Notes: a model not told the origin generated them from the letters alone. A stretch of DNA of 64,000 bases from Ulota crispa (GCA_963920765.1 OY987248.1:9644539-9708538); one strand, 5' to 3'; counted from the stretch's first letter, positions 23,619 to 37,900 are shown. Made by a program: numbers and translations.

Positions 23619-24198
23619 CTACCTTTGTCCCTCTAAAAACGTCCAAAAGCTTCCTTGGAAAGGATTAACTATGTTTTTAGTCTTTGTGCTAGTGACACAT
23701 TTATTTTAGAATCAATATACTTTCTATTACATGTATGTAAAATTTTCAATTTTTATGCCGCCATTTAGGCACCCAATTTCCATACAAAAAGTACCATATT
23801 TGTACATAGTTTGTAAATGTTGTCAGCTCATTATTTCAGTTTTTGTGCTAGGGACACATGCATTCTAGAATCAATATACCATCTACTAAATGTATGCAAA
23901 ATCTCCAACTTTGATGTTACCGTTCGGGCACTCAAATTCCATGCAAAAAGTACCATATTTGTGCATGTTGCCAACTCCTTGTTATTTTTGATTTAAAGAT
24001 TAGTAGCAACAATGGTACCTCATATGGGCAAGTCCAAGCCTACTAGGAGAGGAATGCTCCCTAATTGCTTAACTTGCTCCCATGAGATCATAAACATAGC
24101 ATATGCTTTCTCAGTGTTTAAAATCAGCAAAAGGGAGCTTTTTAGTGGTACAAGAAATGTGTCTGATTTGGACATTTTTAGAGGGATAGAGGGAGTAT
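23619..24198. mobile_element. Stowaway/mariner-like MITE, 580 bp
   Basis: The left end is TACTACCTTTGTCCCTCTAA. The reversed right end is TACTCCCTCTATCCCTCTAA, followed by a shared AAACGTCCAAA/AAATGTCCAAA stretch. TA dinucleotides flank both ends, as in Stowaway (Tc1/mariner) MITEs. Inside, a block of about 150 bp is tandemly duplicated (about 23680-23825 and 23838-23975). The right part is repeated at 1-214. Confidence 0.75.
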
Positions 24199-25331
24199 TG
24201 GCTAGATGAGGCTTTGCATAAAAGAAAGTATCTTGAGGAAGTTTGAGTAGAATTTACTCAAATTTTATAGATGTGGAAAAATACTCTATATATGAAGTGT
24301 ATCTAGACATTGCACTTGTCAAGATTCATTCCACATATAGAGTACTTTTTCACATTTGTTGAAATTGAGATTTAGATGTCTTACTTGAAAAGCTAACCAA
24401 TGCTATACAACCTCTAATAATTTATTGCCTCTTTACACTAATGACAAAGAGTTTCATGTTTATTTCTTAATTGCCAATATTGTAATGATTAAGAGTTGAT
24501 TTTCTCATCCATTGATCACCTCCAATAATGTAAAGTGATCTTAAATTAATCTCATTTACTTTGTTACTTTCCTCATTTTCTCTTTCTTGTTCTTTCCTCT
24601 TTCCTTTCTCTTCTTTTTTTTTTCTCACCTCTTAGAAAAATTTAGAATGTAAAAAAATATGGAGAAGAAAACTTGTAATCCAAGACCATAAATTATAATA
24701 TGGAAGCTTTGATTAATAATATAAAATGAAAAATACAAAAAAAATAACCATGCCGTTGTTTTATTGTGTTTTTACAATGAATTTTGTTGTAAAAAAAGAT
24801 GTTGCTAAACAAATATTCATTCATTCCAATAACTATTTCAATAAAGTTTGTGTATTATTGTAAAAATAAAATAGGTGCAACCAAAAGTGTATTTTTTCTT
24901 CCATAAAGTACCATTTCAGCAATATTGATAGTGTTCATAGCAACGAAAATTATGTTCATAGCAACAAAACAATAGTAAAACATATAGTAAAACAATATGA
25001 AAACAACATTCTCAATAGTAAAAAGCATTAAATATTAACAAAATTAGACCCAGCAAAATATTTGGGATGGCTTGGTCACCATGTAAATTTGAGTTAGAGA
25101 ACCTCTTGAGATTATTTCGATGCAAAATCCAAGTGGCCATGAAGCTTTATCCATTTTATGACATGTAGGATTCTGTGTCATTTTATCACCTCTTTTTAGC
25201 CTTGGTCATTTTTCAATTATGAATTTAATGTAAAGTGAAGTTGGGCAGTAAAATCCAAAAGTCTCAAAATTGAATTTATTCCCAAATCAATGAATATTGT
25301 GGTAAGAGCTATTGGATTAGTTAATTCTTAA
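24199..25331. other. AT-rich spacer with a short hairpin
   Basis: At about 24266-24355 an imperfect inverted repeat (gatgtggaaaaatactctat versus atagagtactttttcacatt) is seen. The stretch gaggctttgcata...gaagtttgag near 24208 recurs near 54762 and 54958. No gene is recognised. Confidence 0.4.
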
Positions 25332-26116
25332 TCCCTAAAAGTCCAAGCTAAGATTTCACCAAAACTGCTCTAAAATTGCCAGTTCTAGTACAAGTACTAA
25401 ATTTTAGAAAAAATATTCTTAGACACATGTAACCAAAAGATCTTGTACTGTAGTAAGCAAGTTTCAAAAGTTGTAAAACAACTCAAAAACTTCTACCATG
25501 TAGATTGTAAGATATTTGAGTTTGAATTGACAAAGAGCCATATATTGTCCTTGCAAAAACTTGGGCAGTTGCACTTTACAAGGTCATATTTGTTTGAAAA
25601 TTTTCCAAAATGATTGTAACTCTTTAAATTCATTCTTCAAGGCAAGTCAGCCACATACTTGAAAGTTTTCAAATTATTTGAAATTGTACAACACATGAGG
25701 AAAAAACAATAAAAATATAGAGATGAGTAAATAAAGGACTTCAAAGTTTATTTTAGAGTAGAGAATCCATAACTGCTTACAAACAAAATCTCCTCATAAC
25801 TTTCATCTCATTGATAAAAATGAAATGATTCAAAGCTTTCTACACATACATAAATCTTTTGAACCAATTTCAAATTTTTGTTTTTGAAAAAAATGATTTT
25901 TTCTAATCTTAGAATTCCAGCTTTGGGAAAAACCAACATATCAAGCCATAATTTTTTACTTGTAATTCCAAATGTCATGAAATTTAGTGAATATGAAAAA
26001 TTCTCCTTGTCCCCATTTTTAGATAAAATTCCAACTTAAAATATGAAGATCTCCAATTGCAAATACCTGCCCAAAATTGCTTTGTTGCCAAAAACAGTTG
26101 TTCAAGCCTTCAAGGG
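25332..26116. mobile_element. TTAA-flanked element, long family, truncated-length copy (785 bp)
   Basis: It lies between TTAA at 25328-25331 and TTAA at 26117-26120. It begins TCCCTAAAAGTCCAAGC; the reversed right end is CCCTTGAAGGCTTGAAC. The interior near 25735-25865 (aaaggacttcaaagtttatt, then agagtagagaatccata) matches the elements at 58273-59198 and, reversed, 41367-42292. Confidence 0.7.
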
Positions 26117-26120
26117 TTAA

Positions 26121-29100
26121 ATTATTTATTCTAAAAAAAACTCTTATCATCTTCTACGTAGTTTATTAGTCAGTGGTAAATTTTAGTCCAACCAACAAGC
26201 CAAAGTTTTGATTAAATTAATACTTGATTAGCTAAGTTTAATAAATCTTCTTCAAATGTAAAATAAAACAAATATTGTAATCACTTGTTCAAAAATCTAA
26301 ATTCTGTGTTAATAAGTACAATCTCATTCAATCATAGCATTAAAATTTGGCAGATTATATGAACATGTTGTTAGAAATATTAATAGAGCATTCTCAATAT
26401 ATATGGGAGCACTGGACTGGACAAGTTGATTTACTTACTAAAAACTATTATATTTCAAAACATGATTTAAAAATCAAAAGTGGAATCTTAATCTAAAAAT
26501 TCTAAACTTCTTTTTAGACTACTTACATAGATGACCATTGTTTACAATTCAATAGTTTTAATTTGGACCACACACCATGAAATCAAAGCAAAACTATTGG
26601 TATATATTGAATAAATATATGATACAAGACCAATCATTGACTTGTTTAGGGTATTCTAACTTGTTAATAATGTTGCCTACTAAAAGTGTTGGCTTCATAT
26701 AATGATCATTTGGTATTTAAAGAAATGGTTTTATTACATGAGGCAAAAAAATTCGAAAACTCCTAGTTGATCAATAATATATTTGTAACTTAACTTGAAA
26801 CTTATAACCAAAATGAGACTCATGTGCTACTTAAGTGTTTCATTTGCATACAATATGGAAGAGCGTTGTCAGGTTGAGAAGAGCGTACCTTGGGAACACA
26901 CAGGGTATCTCGCTACAATCATGCATCACTAATTAATAATTGTCGTTGGTCCTGATTTTCACTTTTCAAATCTTTAGTTTTCAATCTTCCATTGACATAT
27001 CATGTGGCTGGCTCTAGGAATATAAGAGTCAAAGTAGGGATAAGAGCCAACTAGATACGGGACAGGTAGAGCGGAACAACAAAGACGAGTTGTCGTCCGT
27101 ATGACGAGATCCTAAAATCAAATTCATAATCTATTGGCAAAACTCCAGATTGTGAGAACAGAGCAAGTCTCAACCATGTGGGTGATTAATCCCACTTTGT
27201 CACCACAACAATAAATGAGATTAAACTTGGATTAATCCAAATTGTCCGTAACAAGATTTACAAAACAGAATGGAAATGAATTGACAAACAAGCTTCTAAA
27301 ACCAGTCAGAAATAATAAAACCACATCTCACACATACATAAAAAATAAACTCAAAACATTTTTCTTGAAGTCTTGATATCTTTAGATTTTCAAGTCTTCA
27401 TCTTTTCAAATCTTCATGTTTTAATATAAACAATGAAAAAATCATAAATAACAAGTCCTAGAAAAGCTGCGACCTTCTATCTAGTGCTACAGATGGCTCA
27501 AAGATCCAAATGCTAAGTATAATAATATTTTAGAAAACTCTTTTAATTTTCTAATATCTTTTTAAATTTCAACCAAATCGAAGATACTGTCCAAAAGTTG
27601 TGCGGATTTAAAATAGAGGCTTTTTTTTTTCCTTGCAAACTAAACACTACCTCTTTAAACCTTTATAACTTTTGTTTTACATATCTCCTATATAAATGTA
27701 ATATCAATTTAAAAAAATGATATCACTGGCTACAATTTATATAAATTTTACTACAAATTAAAATTCTATCTAAAAGTTCTAGTCAATCGAAATTTGAGTC
27801 TCAATGTTTTAGAGAGCACCCAACCTCCCAACTTCTACACATTATAACTTTTTCAATAAAACTCCAAATTGAATGATTAAAAACAATTCAAAAAACTACG
27901 ACAACAACCTATTATTTCTAAAATTTTGAGAAGAAATTTTTTACTATCCGAAAGTTGTAGCTCCTCAAAGTTTTGGCCTTCTTTTAACAAAAAGGCAGCC
28001 ACTTCTAATTCTTCATATTTCCATAACTTTTTTTTCTAAGCTCCAAATCACAAGTTTAAAAACTTTCTAAAAAAATAAAAGTAAGATAAATACTCCTTCC
28101 AAATTTTGTTGCAAAATGGTATACAAATAACAAATTATAGCTTGTTAAAGTCTCAACCTTACTTCATAATTTGTCTTTTTAACTTCAGAATTTAAACCCT
28201 CATAACTTTTGCATCACAACTCCAAATCAAACTTGCAAATTCATTTTGAAAAAATAATCACACAAGGAATAATTTATCTAAATTTCAATTTAAAATTTTA
28301 CATATTCAAAAAGTTCTTGCACATCAAAATTTTGAGATTTCTTTCATCTTCTAACTAATACTTATACACTAACTTCCAACATACTAAAGAATCTCTCCTC
28401 CTACATTTTGACCCTATTTAAGGTATAAAGGTGGGACACATCAGTTCATACTCCTCTCCATCTTTATCCCACTATAGATGTCAAACCCTTTTTCTTTTCA
28501 CACTCTTCTTATTCACTTTTAAATCCTTACTATTTTTATTAAAACAAAAACAAATTATATGAGTCTTCTAAAATACCTAAATAAATATATAAAAAATAAT
28601 AATCACAAAATAAACGCTACTGTCAAGTAACCATGTGTTCTTGCGAACATGTAATAGTATGAAACGCTTGTCTTCAGTTGTCAAATCGTGAATTTGGTTG
28701 GTTGGAGAAGCGGTCGTCTTTGGTCGTCCGTCGGTCCTTGTTTGAACCCTCATCAGATTCGTCGAGCGGTGATAGCGGCTTACAGCTTAGTAGCTAGTAA
28801 GATAAAAAATTGGTCCAGCTAACCCGCTATCTATTCCTCTGAGCTGTGCATGTGACAAAACGGCGCAGTGCACTAAAATCTATGGCCGCTATGTTGTCAT
28901 CAAGCGTGATTCTCGTTATGATCACCATTTTGTCTCGACTGTTGATTTATTGAAATCAACTTAAACATAGATAAATAACAAGTATCTACATGATGGAGGG
29001 ATTTCTATCAGGACAGCGTAAACAATACAACACATCTTTAAGGGGTTACGGCCTTCTTAAGCAACTTCTAAATTGATATAAAAAAAATATTTCTTATATC

Positions 29101-30140
29101 TAAGATAGAAGCATCTAAATGTGACACTTTCATTGCATTAGTTTATTAGGAGTGTGTATCAAAATTCTAAGATTGTAGAAGAATTAAGAAACCTTGCAAA
29201 ATTGTATTTGGAATTTTCTAAAATTATATGAATAAATTACAAATTGTTGAAGGTAACTCCCTAGACACACCTATTGTGGACACTAGGCCCTCATTGAATT
29301 GCTTGTATTAAAATGCAAATGTAACATCAAAAAGAGCCAACCACATGCTGTCACTTACACAATTTTTTGTTCCAATACTCAATTATAGTGACAACTTTAA
29401 ATGACTTGCATGTCTGATTTGGGTATCCAATGGATTAGATTATGGCTTATTTGTAGGAGTCAGTGAACGACTGTTGTCATATTAAGGTGCTTCTACCTTA
29501 AGAGCAGAATCCTCCAAACATTTTGTTTTGCAAAATTGAGCTCAGTTTCTTCAATTTGAGTCGGACGTTTAATTTTGTTGAGTGCTTAGAATTCCCAAAA
29601 AAACCAGTACAAAAGAATGTTCTGATAGCTTGTCAGTTTTTCACCTCAAACTTTTTTGATACATCATAAAGAAAATCCATGTTTACAGAATTTCAACTAT
29701 CATACACCATGAAAAGTACTAGAAATTCCTCCTCTTGAGCAATCATCTAACAAACGCCTGCAACATTCTGACGTAACTAAAAAATCTAGCTCTTCAATAA
29801 ATTCGCTACCATCCCACCAAAAGCTTTCTCTCAAGTACATCAACCACCACGAATAGGGAAGTATTAAAGGTGGCTTAACACCTGCTTTTACCAGGCACCT
29901 CCACCACAGCAAACGCCAAGTGCAGGATATAGTATACAAAAAAGAGGGTACGTAATGATACAACCCGGAATCTCAGAGGCTGTCTCCTTTAATGAGAAGA
30001 GGCTCTAGCATAGAGCTAAAAATGAATATGTTCAAAAATCCTTCAAATGGAAGGTCTTTGCAGGGCTATGTTTAGATGGGCGTGGTTGGTTAGCGTTTGA
30101 GGTTTCAGGGTTTAGGCAAGGTTTAGACATGGTGGTGCGA
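26121..30140. other. Long AT-rich spacer, no gene recognised
   Basis: About 4 kb. Two GC-richer islands, 26865-27130 and 28600-28950, stand out from the AT-rich middle but contain no recognisable ORF, tRNA or terminal repeat. Sequence next to 30140 is probably 3' UTR of the VIT/VWA gene. Confidence 0.35.
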
Positions 30141-33100
30141 TCAGAAAGCAGAGAGAATGCCGCAGAGACACTCACATAAAACCTCACATAAACCTCCCAA
30201 AAGGTCTCCACATCCACCACACAAATCTCCACAGGAATCACAACCAGCATCTGCGAAGCAACCACAGCAGTCGCCAAGGCAAGATACGTCCTCACAGCCT
30301 CCCAAGTCGAAACAGCAACAACTGGCATCTCCACCAAAGTCTCCCAACATGTTGCCGAAGGAGTCCGCCACGATATCCCCCACAGCGGCGTTCGCCACGG
30401 TCGCCGCCACACTCCCGAATCCAATGGCCAGACCTCCAACTAGCACCACGGCAGCCACTTTACCCGCCGTGAACTTCTTCACGTTCGTCTTCTTCCCCTG
30501 CAAAATCTCATCCTGTGTTCAATACTAGAAAGCCCTTGAAGAAACGCTTGATAGATTGTCTCTTAAACTAGTCAATCATGAAAAAATATATATCTCAAAA
30601 CAACTCCCATTAAAATCAGAAAGTTATCCACGGTAAGATAATATTAAAATCAACGCCAAGTTTGAGGTTGCCAGCGTAAAATCAAGTTTCTGTCAATGGC
30701 ACTAACATAATCACAAACAGCAACAGTAATCTTACAGTAGCATCGACTTGACATGAAGACCCGTATGAATTTACTGTGAATTCACTTATATTATTTAAGA
30801 TCTATGAGCAATGATTTGTGAGGATGTCGACAATAATTATATTCGTACGTCTCGTATTTTACTGCAGTTCCTATCGAATCGTCTTCAGAAGAAAAACTCA
30901 AAGTTTGGAAAGATAGTATCCAGAAACAATCCTGCAGTTTCTTCTCATAATCACACAGGTAAACCAAGAGTTTATCGAAGAGATTTCACCTGTCGGCGTT
31001 CATTCTGAAACTGCTGGTACTTCTCTGGAGTTGTCTCAAAGCCTATCATCCGAGTGTACTCGCAGGGCAATCCTGTTGCTAAACTCAAGTTTACAGCCTG
31101 CCACAAACACACACCAAAAAAAATCAGACAAACAGAAATGTTGGGAGGAATACAACACTGCAAAAAAATCGTATTACTAGGGACCAGTGTTTTAGCTTCT
31201 TGAGCTTACTTCTTGTTCTCTCCTTTTGTCTCCGTATAGCCACGCTTGACCAGTAAGAAGATCCAACTGTTGCTTAGCAAAAACCTGCACAGAACACCAC
31301 TCCAAATTAAAAAATCTTTCAAAACCAAGACACGGAACCATTCAACCAACGTTCAGAGCCGTACAATTCCAGCTATAACTAGCACGGCGAAATTTAAGTA
31401 GCGGATAATGCGAATGGCTTCTCTTTGAGTTTTTACCTTACTTAGAGGAACTTTTGAGGATTTCCTGCTTGGAACCTCCACTTGCCAAGTGCTTTGATCA
31501 GGCATGAGACCAAACACTGTTATAGAATCTGGGAATTCGCCTTGAAACTTTCCAGATACTACCAATGGGTTTCCGCAAAACAAATCTGGTATTGGAAATG
31601 GATACATCTGAAACAACCAACCATTTCACCTGCTCAGAATTCCCAACCTTGGAAGTCATCCTAAACCTAATCAAACAAAAAGTCACATGAATACACTTTC
31701 CAAACACTTGCAAGAGCATGTGGCTGAAATGAAATACCTCACAACCGTCTGGTAGTTTTGCCAAGCCAATGTTGGTGAGAACTGGCGTAGCCGCAGCTAC
31801 CAGCATTCTTTCCATTTGCTCCCGTATTTTGTCTGAGAAAAGTTGTCAAATTTTCAGTAAACCTGATTCCTGCTTCTACACGAAATCGCTAATACATCGA
31901 AGAGCTAAAATACAATATTCTGCATTTCGTATTCTCCAAGAGTATTCTCCATCAGGATATGCCCGACCCACAGAGCTGAGGAAGATACAAGACGAGTTAG
32001 CTTACCAGAAGTGAAGGCTACGTCACTCAAGCCACGACCGATAACGGCAAGCATCTTCAGAAAGTAAAAGTTGCAATAGTGGCCTGCAAGATGAAAAAGG
32101 GTTAAAATCAACTTTCTTGTGCAATGAGATTTCGTAAATGGCAGAAAATAAAAAGGCTCATATTGCTAAAGTAATCAGAAGAATCAAATTGGTTACCGCA
32201 TAGGCAAGAACATCTTATTAGTATCATCTAAGGAATTATTCATATTTTTGTAAGCTGGACAAGAGAATCCACCTACCGATTCCAAATGTGGAAATACGAG
32301 GTGCGCCTGCACCAAGTGCAGAAATACGTGCCTGCATCGTCAGACAAATATTCTTCTCATCCGCAACAGCCCCGTCCGTGATCAAAAAGACATAGGGCAC
32401 TGCCTCTGGGAAGTTTTCAAGGAAATTAAAGGCCTGCACGACACACCGCACAAAACAGGAATCAGACAGAACGCTCTTCCCATGTCATTCTCAAGAGTCA
32501 AGCCAGAAACGCCCCAAGTAGATGAAACATCTGACTTTGGAGAAACATGAGAAAAGGTGCTACAAAATCAGCTCAAGCTTGAGTAGGACATACTTGTTGA
32601 AGAGGACCGAGAATATCGGTGCCACCTCGGGCTTTGCATGTCCCCGTGGCCCATTCACGAGCCTGGCCGAGAGACGCGCTGGTGGAGCGCACCATTTGAG
32701 GTGAGAAGAAGGCAACGTCATGGTCAAAAGCAATAATGTTGAAGGAGTCTTCTGGCTTGAGAGACTCCAGCCCAAAAAACAAAGCCTGCAGTGCACCTTC
32801 CATCGGCTCGCCATACATGCTGCCACTCCTGTCCAGTAAGAACACCACAGCCCTTTTAAACACCTGTGGATTAACACACCCCACGTATTATTCCACTGAT
32901 TTGAAGCATAGGCATCATCGACGAAGCAGAGCAGAATGGAAAAAAAGGAAGGTGTGCAAATGCAGACACCTGGCACGAAACCATGGCGTATGAAGAGAGG
33001 ATTAAAAAAAAACTAAGTTCACTCTATTCCCCAAATTCGTGAAAAGTGCAAAAAATCCAAGTGCAGCAGTTTTGGCCTTATTCTCCCATCTATACAACGT

Positions 33101-35552
33101 TCAACATTACATCCATTGTGCTTCCAACAAAGTGCTCCTAACAACGTTGAAGACATAGAATGAAAGAGGCTGTCCATCCCCCTTCTTCAAATTCTTTGAT
33201 GATCAAATTTGCACAGAAACGGCTTGGAAAAGCTTATGCGTTTGATACATACTTAATAAATGCCACATGCACTATTGAACCAATTTCGTATCAGAAGCGC
33301 CCAATGAGCAACTCTGCAAGTCAAAAAAGCAAGTCAAAATTGTACCGTGATCTTGTTTGGGTCTGGTGGAGATATGGAGAGGCAAAACGTTCCTCGTTTG
33401 TCAGATTCTTCAGGTTCCGCATCTTTGAAAATCAAATTTGGCAGTATACCATCTGACCGCACCTGTTGCCATAAATTCAATAAGCCTTTCATACAGCGGT
33501 TATAAGGATCACAACACAGAATATACGTGCTGTCACTCCAGGTACAGATGACTTGATATTACGTATAGCCAGAATAAGAGAACGATTTCTACTCACCCTG
33601 TATGATGCAATAAAATCCTGATTCTTCCACTCTTTCGAGTAATCATCGCCTCCCTTCTTAAACGTAACCATTCCAGCCTCTCTATGAGTTTCCTGAGACA
33701 TGAAACCAACAGGCCGAAGAACTCAGTCTACAGCAGAGCGCATAAGAGAAGCAGTCTTCTAATCAAATTCCCACACCACGTTGGCACGCACGTAATGCAA
33801 TGTAGCAAGGGAAACTGAGCTTGAAAGCAAGTGAGAAGTCCTTTCAAAAGAAAGTAAAACTTACATGTTATGAATAGCAATGAACTATTAGGTGCAATAT
33901 AGGCAGTCCACGGGTTTTATTGAAGCATAGAAAGTACAAGAGACCAAATTCTTCAAACATGAGGTACACACCTTCATAGGGTTGCCAAATGCTCCCACTT
34001 CTACAGGATCGTTAGACCCAATGTTAATTGTGCATTTGACTTTGGTGATGGAAGCCAAGTCTGTTAAAAGCGGCAGAACAATTTCAGGGAACTCAAATGG
34101 CACGCGCAAAGAGTAAAGCCCCTCCGCGAACGTCATCGGTTGAAACCATGTAATCTTCAATTTCAATTTTGAGCCACCCTCCACCTGCACAGGCACAGAT
34201 GTGTGTAAATGGGCTAAATCTTAACCAAAATACATAAACTATGGGTGCTTCAAGGCAGACTCTTGGAGTGCCTTCCAACAGAAGAAAGAACTAATGAGTT
34301 TGCCATTGCTTCCATCTGCATGTTTGCAGACCACTGGGTTTCGTTGTAGCAATGCACAAGCTTTACAAAGAAACAAGGGTCAACGTCAAAACATCAAGTG
34401 AAGTGAAGGAGGAGAGTTCACATGAGGAATGTTGAGTCGGAAAAACTCTGGATTATAGGCGCCGGAGTCACCAACTGCTGCCTTCGGGCTTCCTCTTGCA
34501 CCATAGCTGGCAGCTTCATCCGTCGGAACAACAATGGTAGTGTAAAATCTACCGTGGCCCATGTCAACCTCGACACTCGATACTGTACCCTGCCACACAT
34601 ACAGAGTTGCACTTATGAGAATCCACTACGCATGATAGGATACCGTGATATTCTTTATGAAGATAAAAGTAAAAAACAGGCATCTGCCCACAACGCCCAG
34701 ATTCTTAACCATGTAACGAGCCTCATAACATGCAGCTTATAGTAACTTGTTTTGGGAATAACCAAAGTTGTTGGTACTCATTCACAACTAGACTGCAAAG
34801 GAGAAACATCAGTGCACTGGTGGTCATACCAAGTTCGTTAAAGCGCACATGAGCATACATTCTTATCAAGATGTCTTTGCAAAAGAATAATCATTAAAGA
34901 TATTGGAGAAGAAGGGAGCCGGCTGTCTGACCAACAACGCTTTGATTACCATGTTCGGAACACTTGAAGGTCGTGTAAGTGAAATGGGAAGTTTAGGCAG
35001 AAAAAGAGAACATGGCTTTGAACACTTCTAACGAATTCAATGATGCTTGTTCTAGAGAAATGCTTGCATACCTGGACGAATGCAAAAAGTGCATACCTGG
35101 TTGTCCATGGGGACAGCAAGAAGGCAATCACAGAATGCCCCGCTCCGCACACAATTCAGGTTCCACACACTCTTGGCTGTAACAAAGCCCGTGCTGATGT
35201 GACACTCCACGTTGAGTTTCATCTTCTCCAGACTGAGAGGAACCAACGCATGAGAAGGAAGCGCATCTAGTGCATAAGCTGGCGGGTGTTGACTGTGTTG
35301 ATCAATCTCCAGTTTGGGGTTGCCAAGCACATTCATGTCGGTAACAACAGCATATACCATGGGACATGTGGGCACGCCCTTCGTCTTTTGCTCTCCTTCC
35401 ATGGTCTGCTGGGGAGGGCCGACATGAGGACCACCAGCACCGCCATGGGACAGCTGCTGTCCCAGTTTCTGGCCGGGTGCTACTGAAGTGGCAAACGTAG
35501 AACGCCCCATTTCTGCACAATACAACCTCGACGTATCACTCCCTTCTGCCAT
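30141..35552 (-). CDS. Inter-alpha-trypsin-inhibitor heavy-chain-like VIT/VWA protein, 13 exons, complete
   Basis: Homologue of the plant ITIH-like protein (Arabidopsis At1g19110 type); its biochemical role is not established. Exons: 35552-35097, 34589-34422, 34184-33972, 33692-33597, 33462-33346, 32863-32594, 32433-32277, 32083-32006, 31832-31738, 31607-31437, 31284-31210, 31097-30990, 30497-30141. All are GT-AG with matching phases, giving 786 aa. Residues about 60-310 form the VIT part (PTCPMVYAVVTDMNVLGNPK, CDCLLAVPMDNQ, MTFAEGLYSLRVPFEFPE). The VWA domain starts at about 351 (VFKRAVVFLLDRSGSM), with a complete MIDAS: D361-x-S-x-S, T432 in ARGGTD and D460 in LITDG. The last exon encodes KKFTAGK, a hydrophobic Gly/Ala/Val stretch (about 681-705) and a tail with 16 cysteines. 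Met at 35510 is an alternative start. Confidence 0.93.
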
Positions 35553-37020
35553 TGAAGAAAGTGCTTACAGAAATGACATGGCCAGAAGAAACCAGGCTGC
35601 TGTTTCCGTAACCCGGACAGAACCTCAACGGTAAGTTAGAGCTTGTTCAAGCCACATTCTCAATTGAGGATCTCAATCGAAAAAACACCACAACACTAAA
35701 AAGACAAGACTGTAAGAAACAACCATGCTCTCCATATCCAAATCGTGCTGAGCACACATAGACTTATGAAGATAATTACACAGAAGAGGATGCAACTACC
35801 GACATACATGAGTAGTACAGTAGCATAGAGGATCCGTTGTTACCGACACAGCGCTCTGCACCTGTTGTAGATCATTGTTAGCTAGCTCGTGCTAAAGAGG
35901 ATCCAAAAGAGGAAACCTACCATATTTTAGGATTCAAGGCGAGATTCTTTAAAGACATGAATGGACCAAATCCAACTTTGACAATGAGAGGGTGCATGGC
36001 AAGAGAATGCACGGTTTCCAAACTGATGGGATGAGTTACTTCTTTTGCAAACGCACAGAAGAGACTCTGAAATCCACACATTTACTCTCCAGCAATTCCA
36101 ATTTCACAGATTTCCAAGATTTCAAGATTCCGATTCCCAATCTCACCTCAAATTTTTCCAGTCGGATGATACGGACTTCGACGTTCTCCGAAGAATCGAC
36201 ACTACGTAGTACACTTGCACTCCTTCAAGTGAGAAAACTACATAAACACCGCAATGCACACTTCTACTGGTCCGAACTATACAATACCAGATAGCAGAAT
36301 CTGCAGATTGACTTACGAAAATACAGACAGATTCGTTACACGTCCAAAATCTAGTCAGAGCAAGCAAGGGAACCCTACACAAAACCACAATTTTTCGCAC
36401 AAAGCGCGCACATAAATTCGCCCTCTCTCACGATCCAGTGCAATCTATAAACAGCAGAGAGCTCTGCGATCCTACGATTCCTTTACCGAAACATGTTTGG
36501 AACAGTTCGAACTTCAAATGCACTTCTAGGAATCAAACATCCACACCGACAGTCGGCAATCGGCATACACACATTCTTCGCGCATTCGCTTCTTCCAAGG
36601 TAAGTCTTGACCGTGTCGTCCTCCATAGACGCGTGTCTGCAGTGACCAGAATTAGTTTGACCCTACACGGTTTCTACTTTCTACTGGGGGAGTGAATTTC
36701 AGAGTTCAGGGGTAAGTTAAGTTAAAGCTATTGCTGTAGATCGCGTACACGTGGAGTCGTGTTGGAACAGGGAAGTCACAACCATAGATGCCGATGATTT
36801 TTCTCTATTTTATAATTCCACGGTTCTATTTCTAAGTTATCATATCTGCACCGACAAAATGCTAATCCCGAGGTGCTTGGGGTGGATTTTGTTACCATTT
36901 CCGCAGGAAAAGTTGAGCAGGAGGTGCGCGATGGTGAGCCCGCCAAAAGAGAGATCGTCGGACATCGACAGAGGACGAGACGCGGTAGAGTAACGCGGCT
37001 GAAGATCATCGGTAATAAAT
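35553..37020 (-). promoter_or_regulatory. 5' leader/promoter region of the VIT/VWA gene
   Basis: Moderately GC-richer sequence upstream of the minus-strand ATG, declining into AT-rich spacer past about 37020. A CACGTG core occurs near 36750 (tacacgtgg). ORFs on both strands (35992-36294, 36143-36400, 36751-36993) overlap each other and show no domain. An upstream untranslated exon is possible but not assigned. Confidence 0.35.
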
Positions 37021-37900
37021 CTGGCTAAATTAAATTTAGCAAATTTTTTATCTGTGCAAAAACTGTATTGTAAAATAAAGAGGTAAATTTAAAAAGTAGT
37101 CAAAGTTTTAAGATGCAAAATTGTTTTTGAGATGTGGTGTGATTTGACGTGCTGCCTTGTCATTGATGGGACCTTGGATTAAGACAATTTGAGTAGCCAT
37201 TAATCATATTTGATTTCCCTCACTTAGCTATAATGCAAAGTGTAAATGCACTATTTATTTACTTGTCCTCCCTCAAACTACCGCTTGTAGTTATTGTGTC
37301 ATGGCAAGGTTTGGCGCTTGTACAAGTGTATTAAACAGTCTTTTAGTAGCTTCTTGACAAAATTGATAGTTATACACTTTGCAAATGTCCAAGTTTAGCA
37401 TTATAACTAACAAAATAAAACAACTATTGGAGATTGATGTTAGACATCACCAATTCACATAACTGAAGAATATATGAACTAAACTTAAAAGTTGCTATTT
37501 ATAACCTAGTAAGCTGCCACGCATGTAGCTAAAAGTTATTAGGCAAGAAAAAACTTGTAGACAGAATACTAAACTAAATGACAAAGTATTGCAACTTGCC
37601 TACTACTAAAATTCAAGGTAGGTTGCAAAAAATTCAACCTACAACCCACGTCTTTGGCAAGTAAAGATAAAAACCAAAAATGAAAATAATAGCCTTGCTA
37701 AAGATGCGGTCTTCATCCGATTCTAGACAGAAAATGGTGGATGTCACTGACTAGATATTGTTCACTCCGTAGTCAGTGTGGTGGTTGGTGGTAGTGACAT
37801 TTTTTGGTTTTTCTACAAATCATCCATTTGAACGCATTCATCCACAAAATCTAGCAAAAATTTACAAACAGGGGCATGAAGATTTTTTTTAAATCACAGA
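37021..37900. other. AT-rich spacer, nothing recognised
   Basis: No gene or definite repeat was found in this stretch. Confidence 0.35.

Noticed and set aside
26865..28950. Two GC-richer islands as possible LTRs or tRNA genes
   Set aside because: The two islands do not match each other, no TG...CA termini or primer-binding site were seen, and no cloverleaf could be drawn.
30157..30528. 123-codon plus-strand ORF rich in Pro/Gln/Ser
   Set aside because: It is the antisense of the Cys-rich last exon of the VIT/VWA gene and has no domain.
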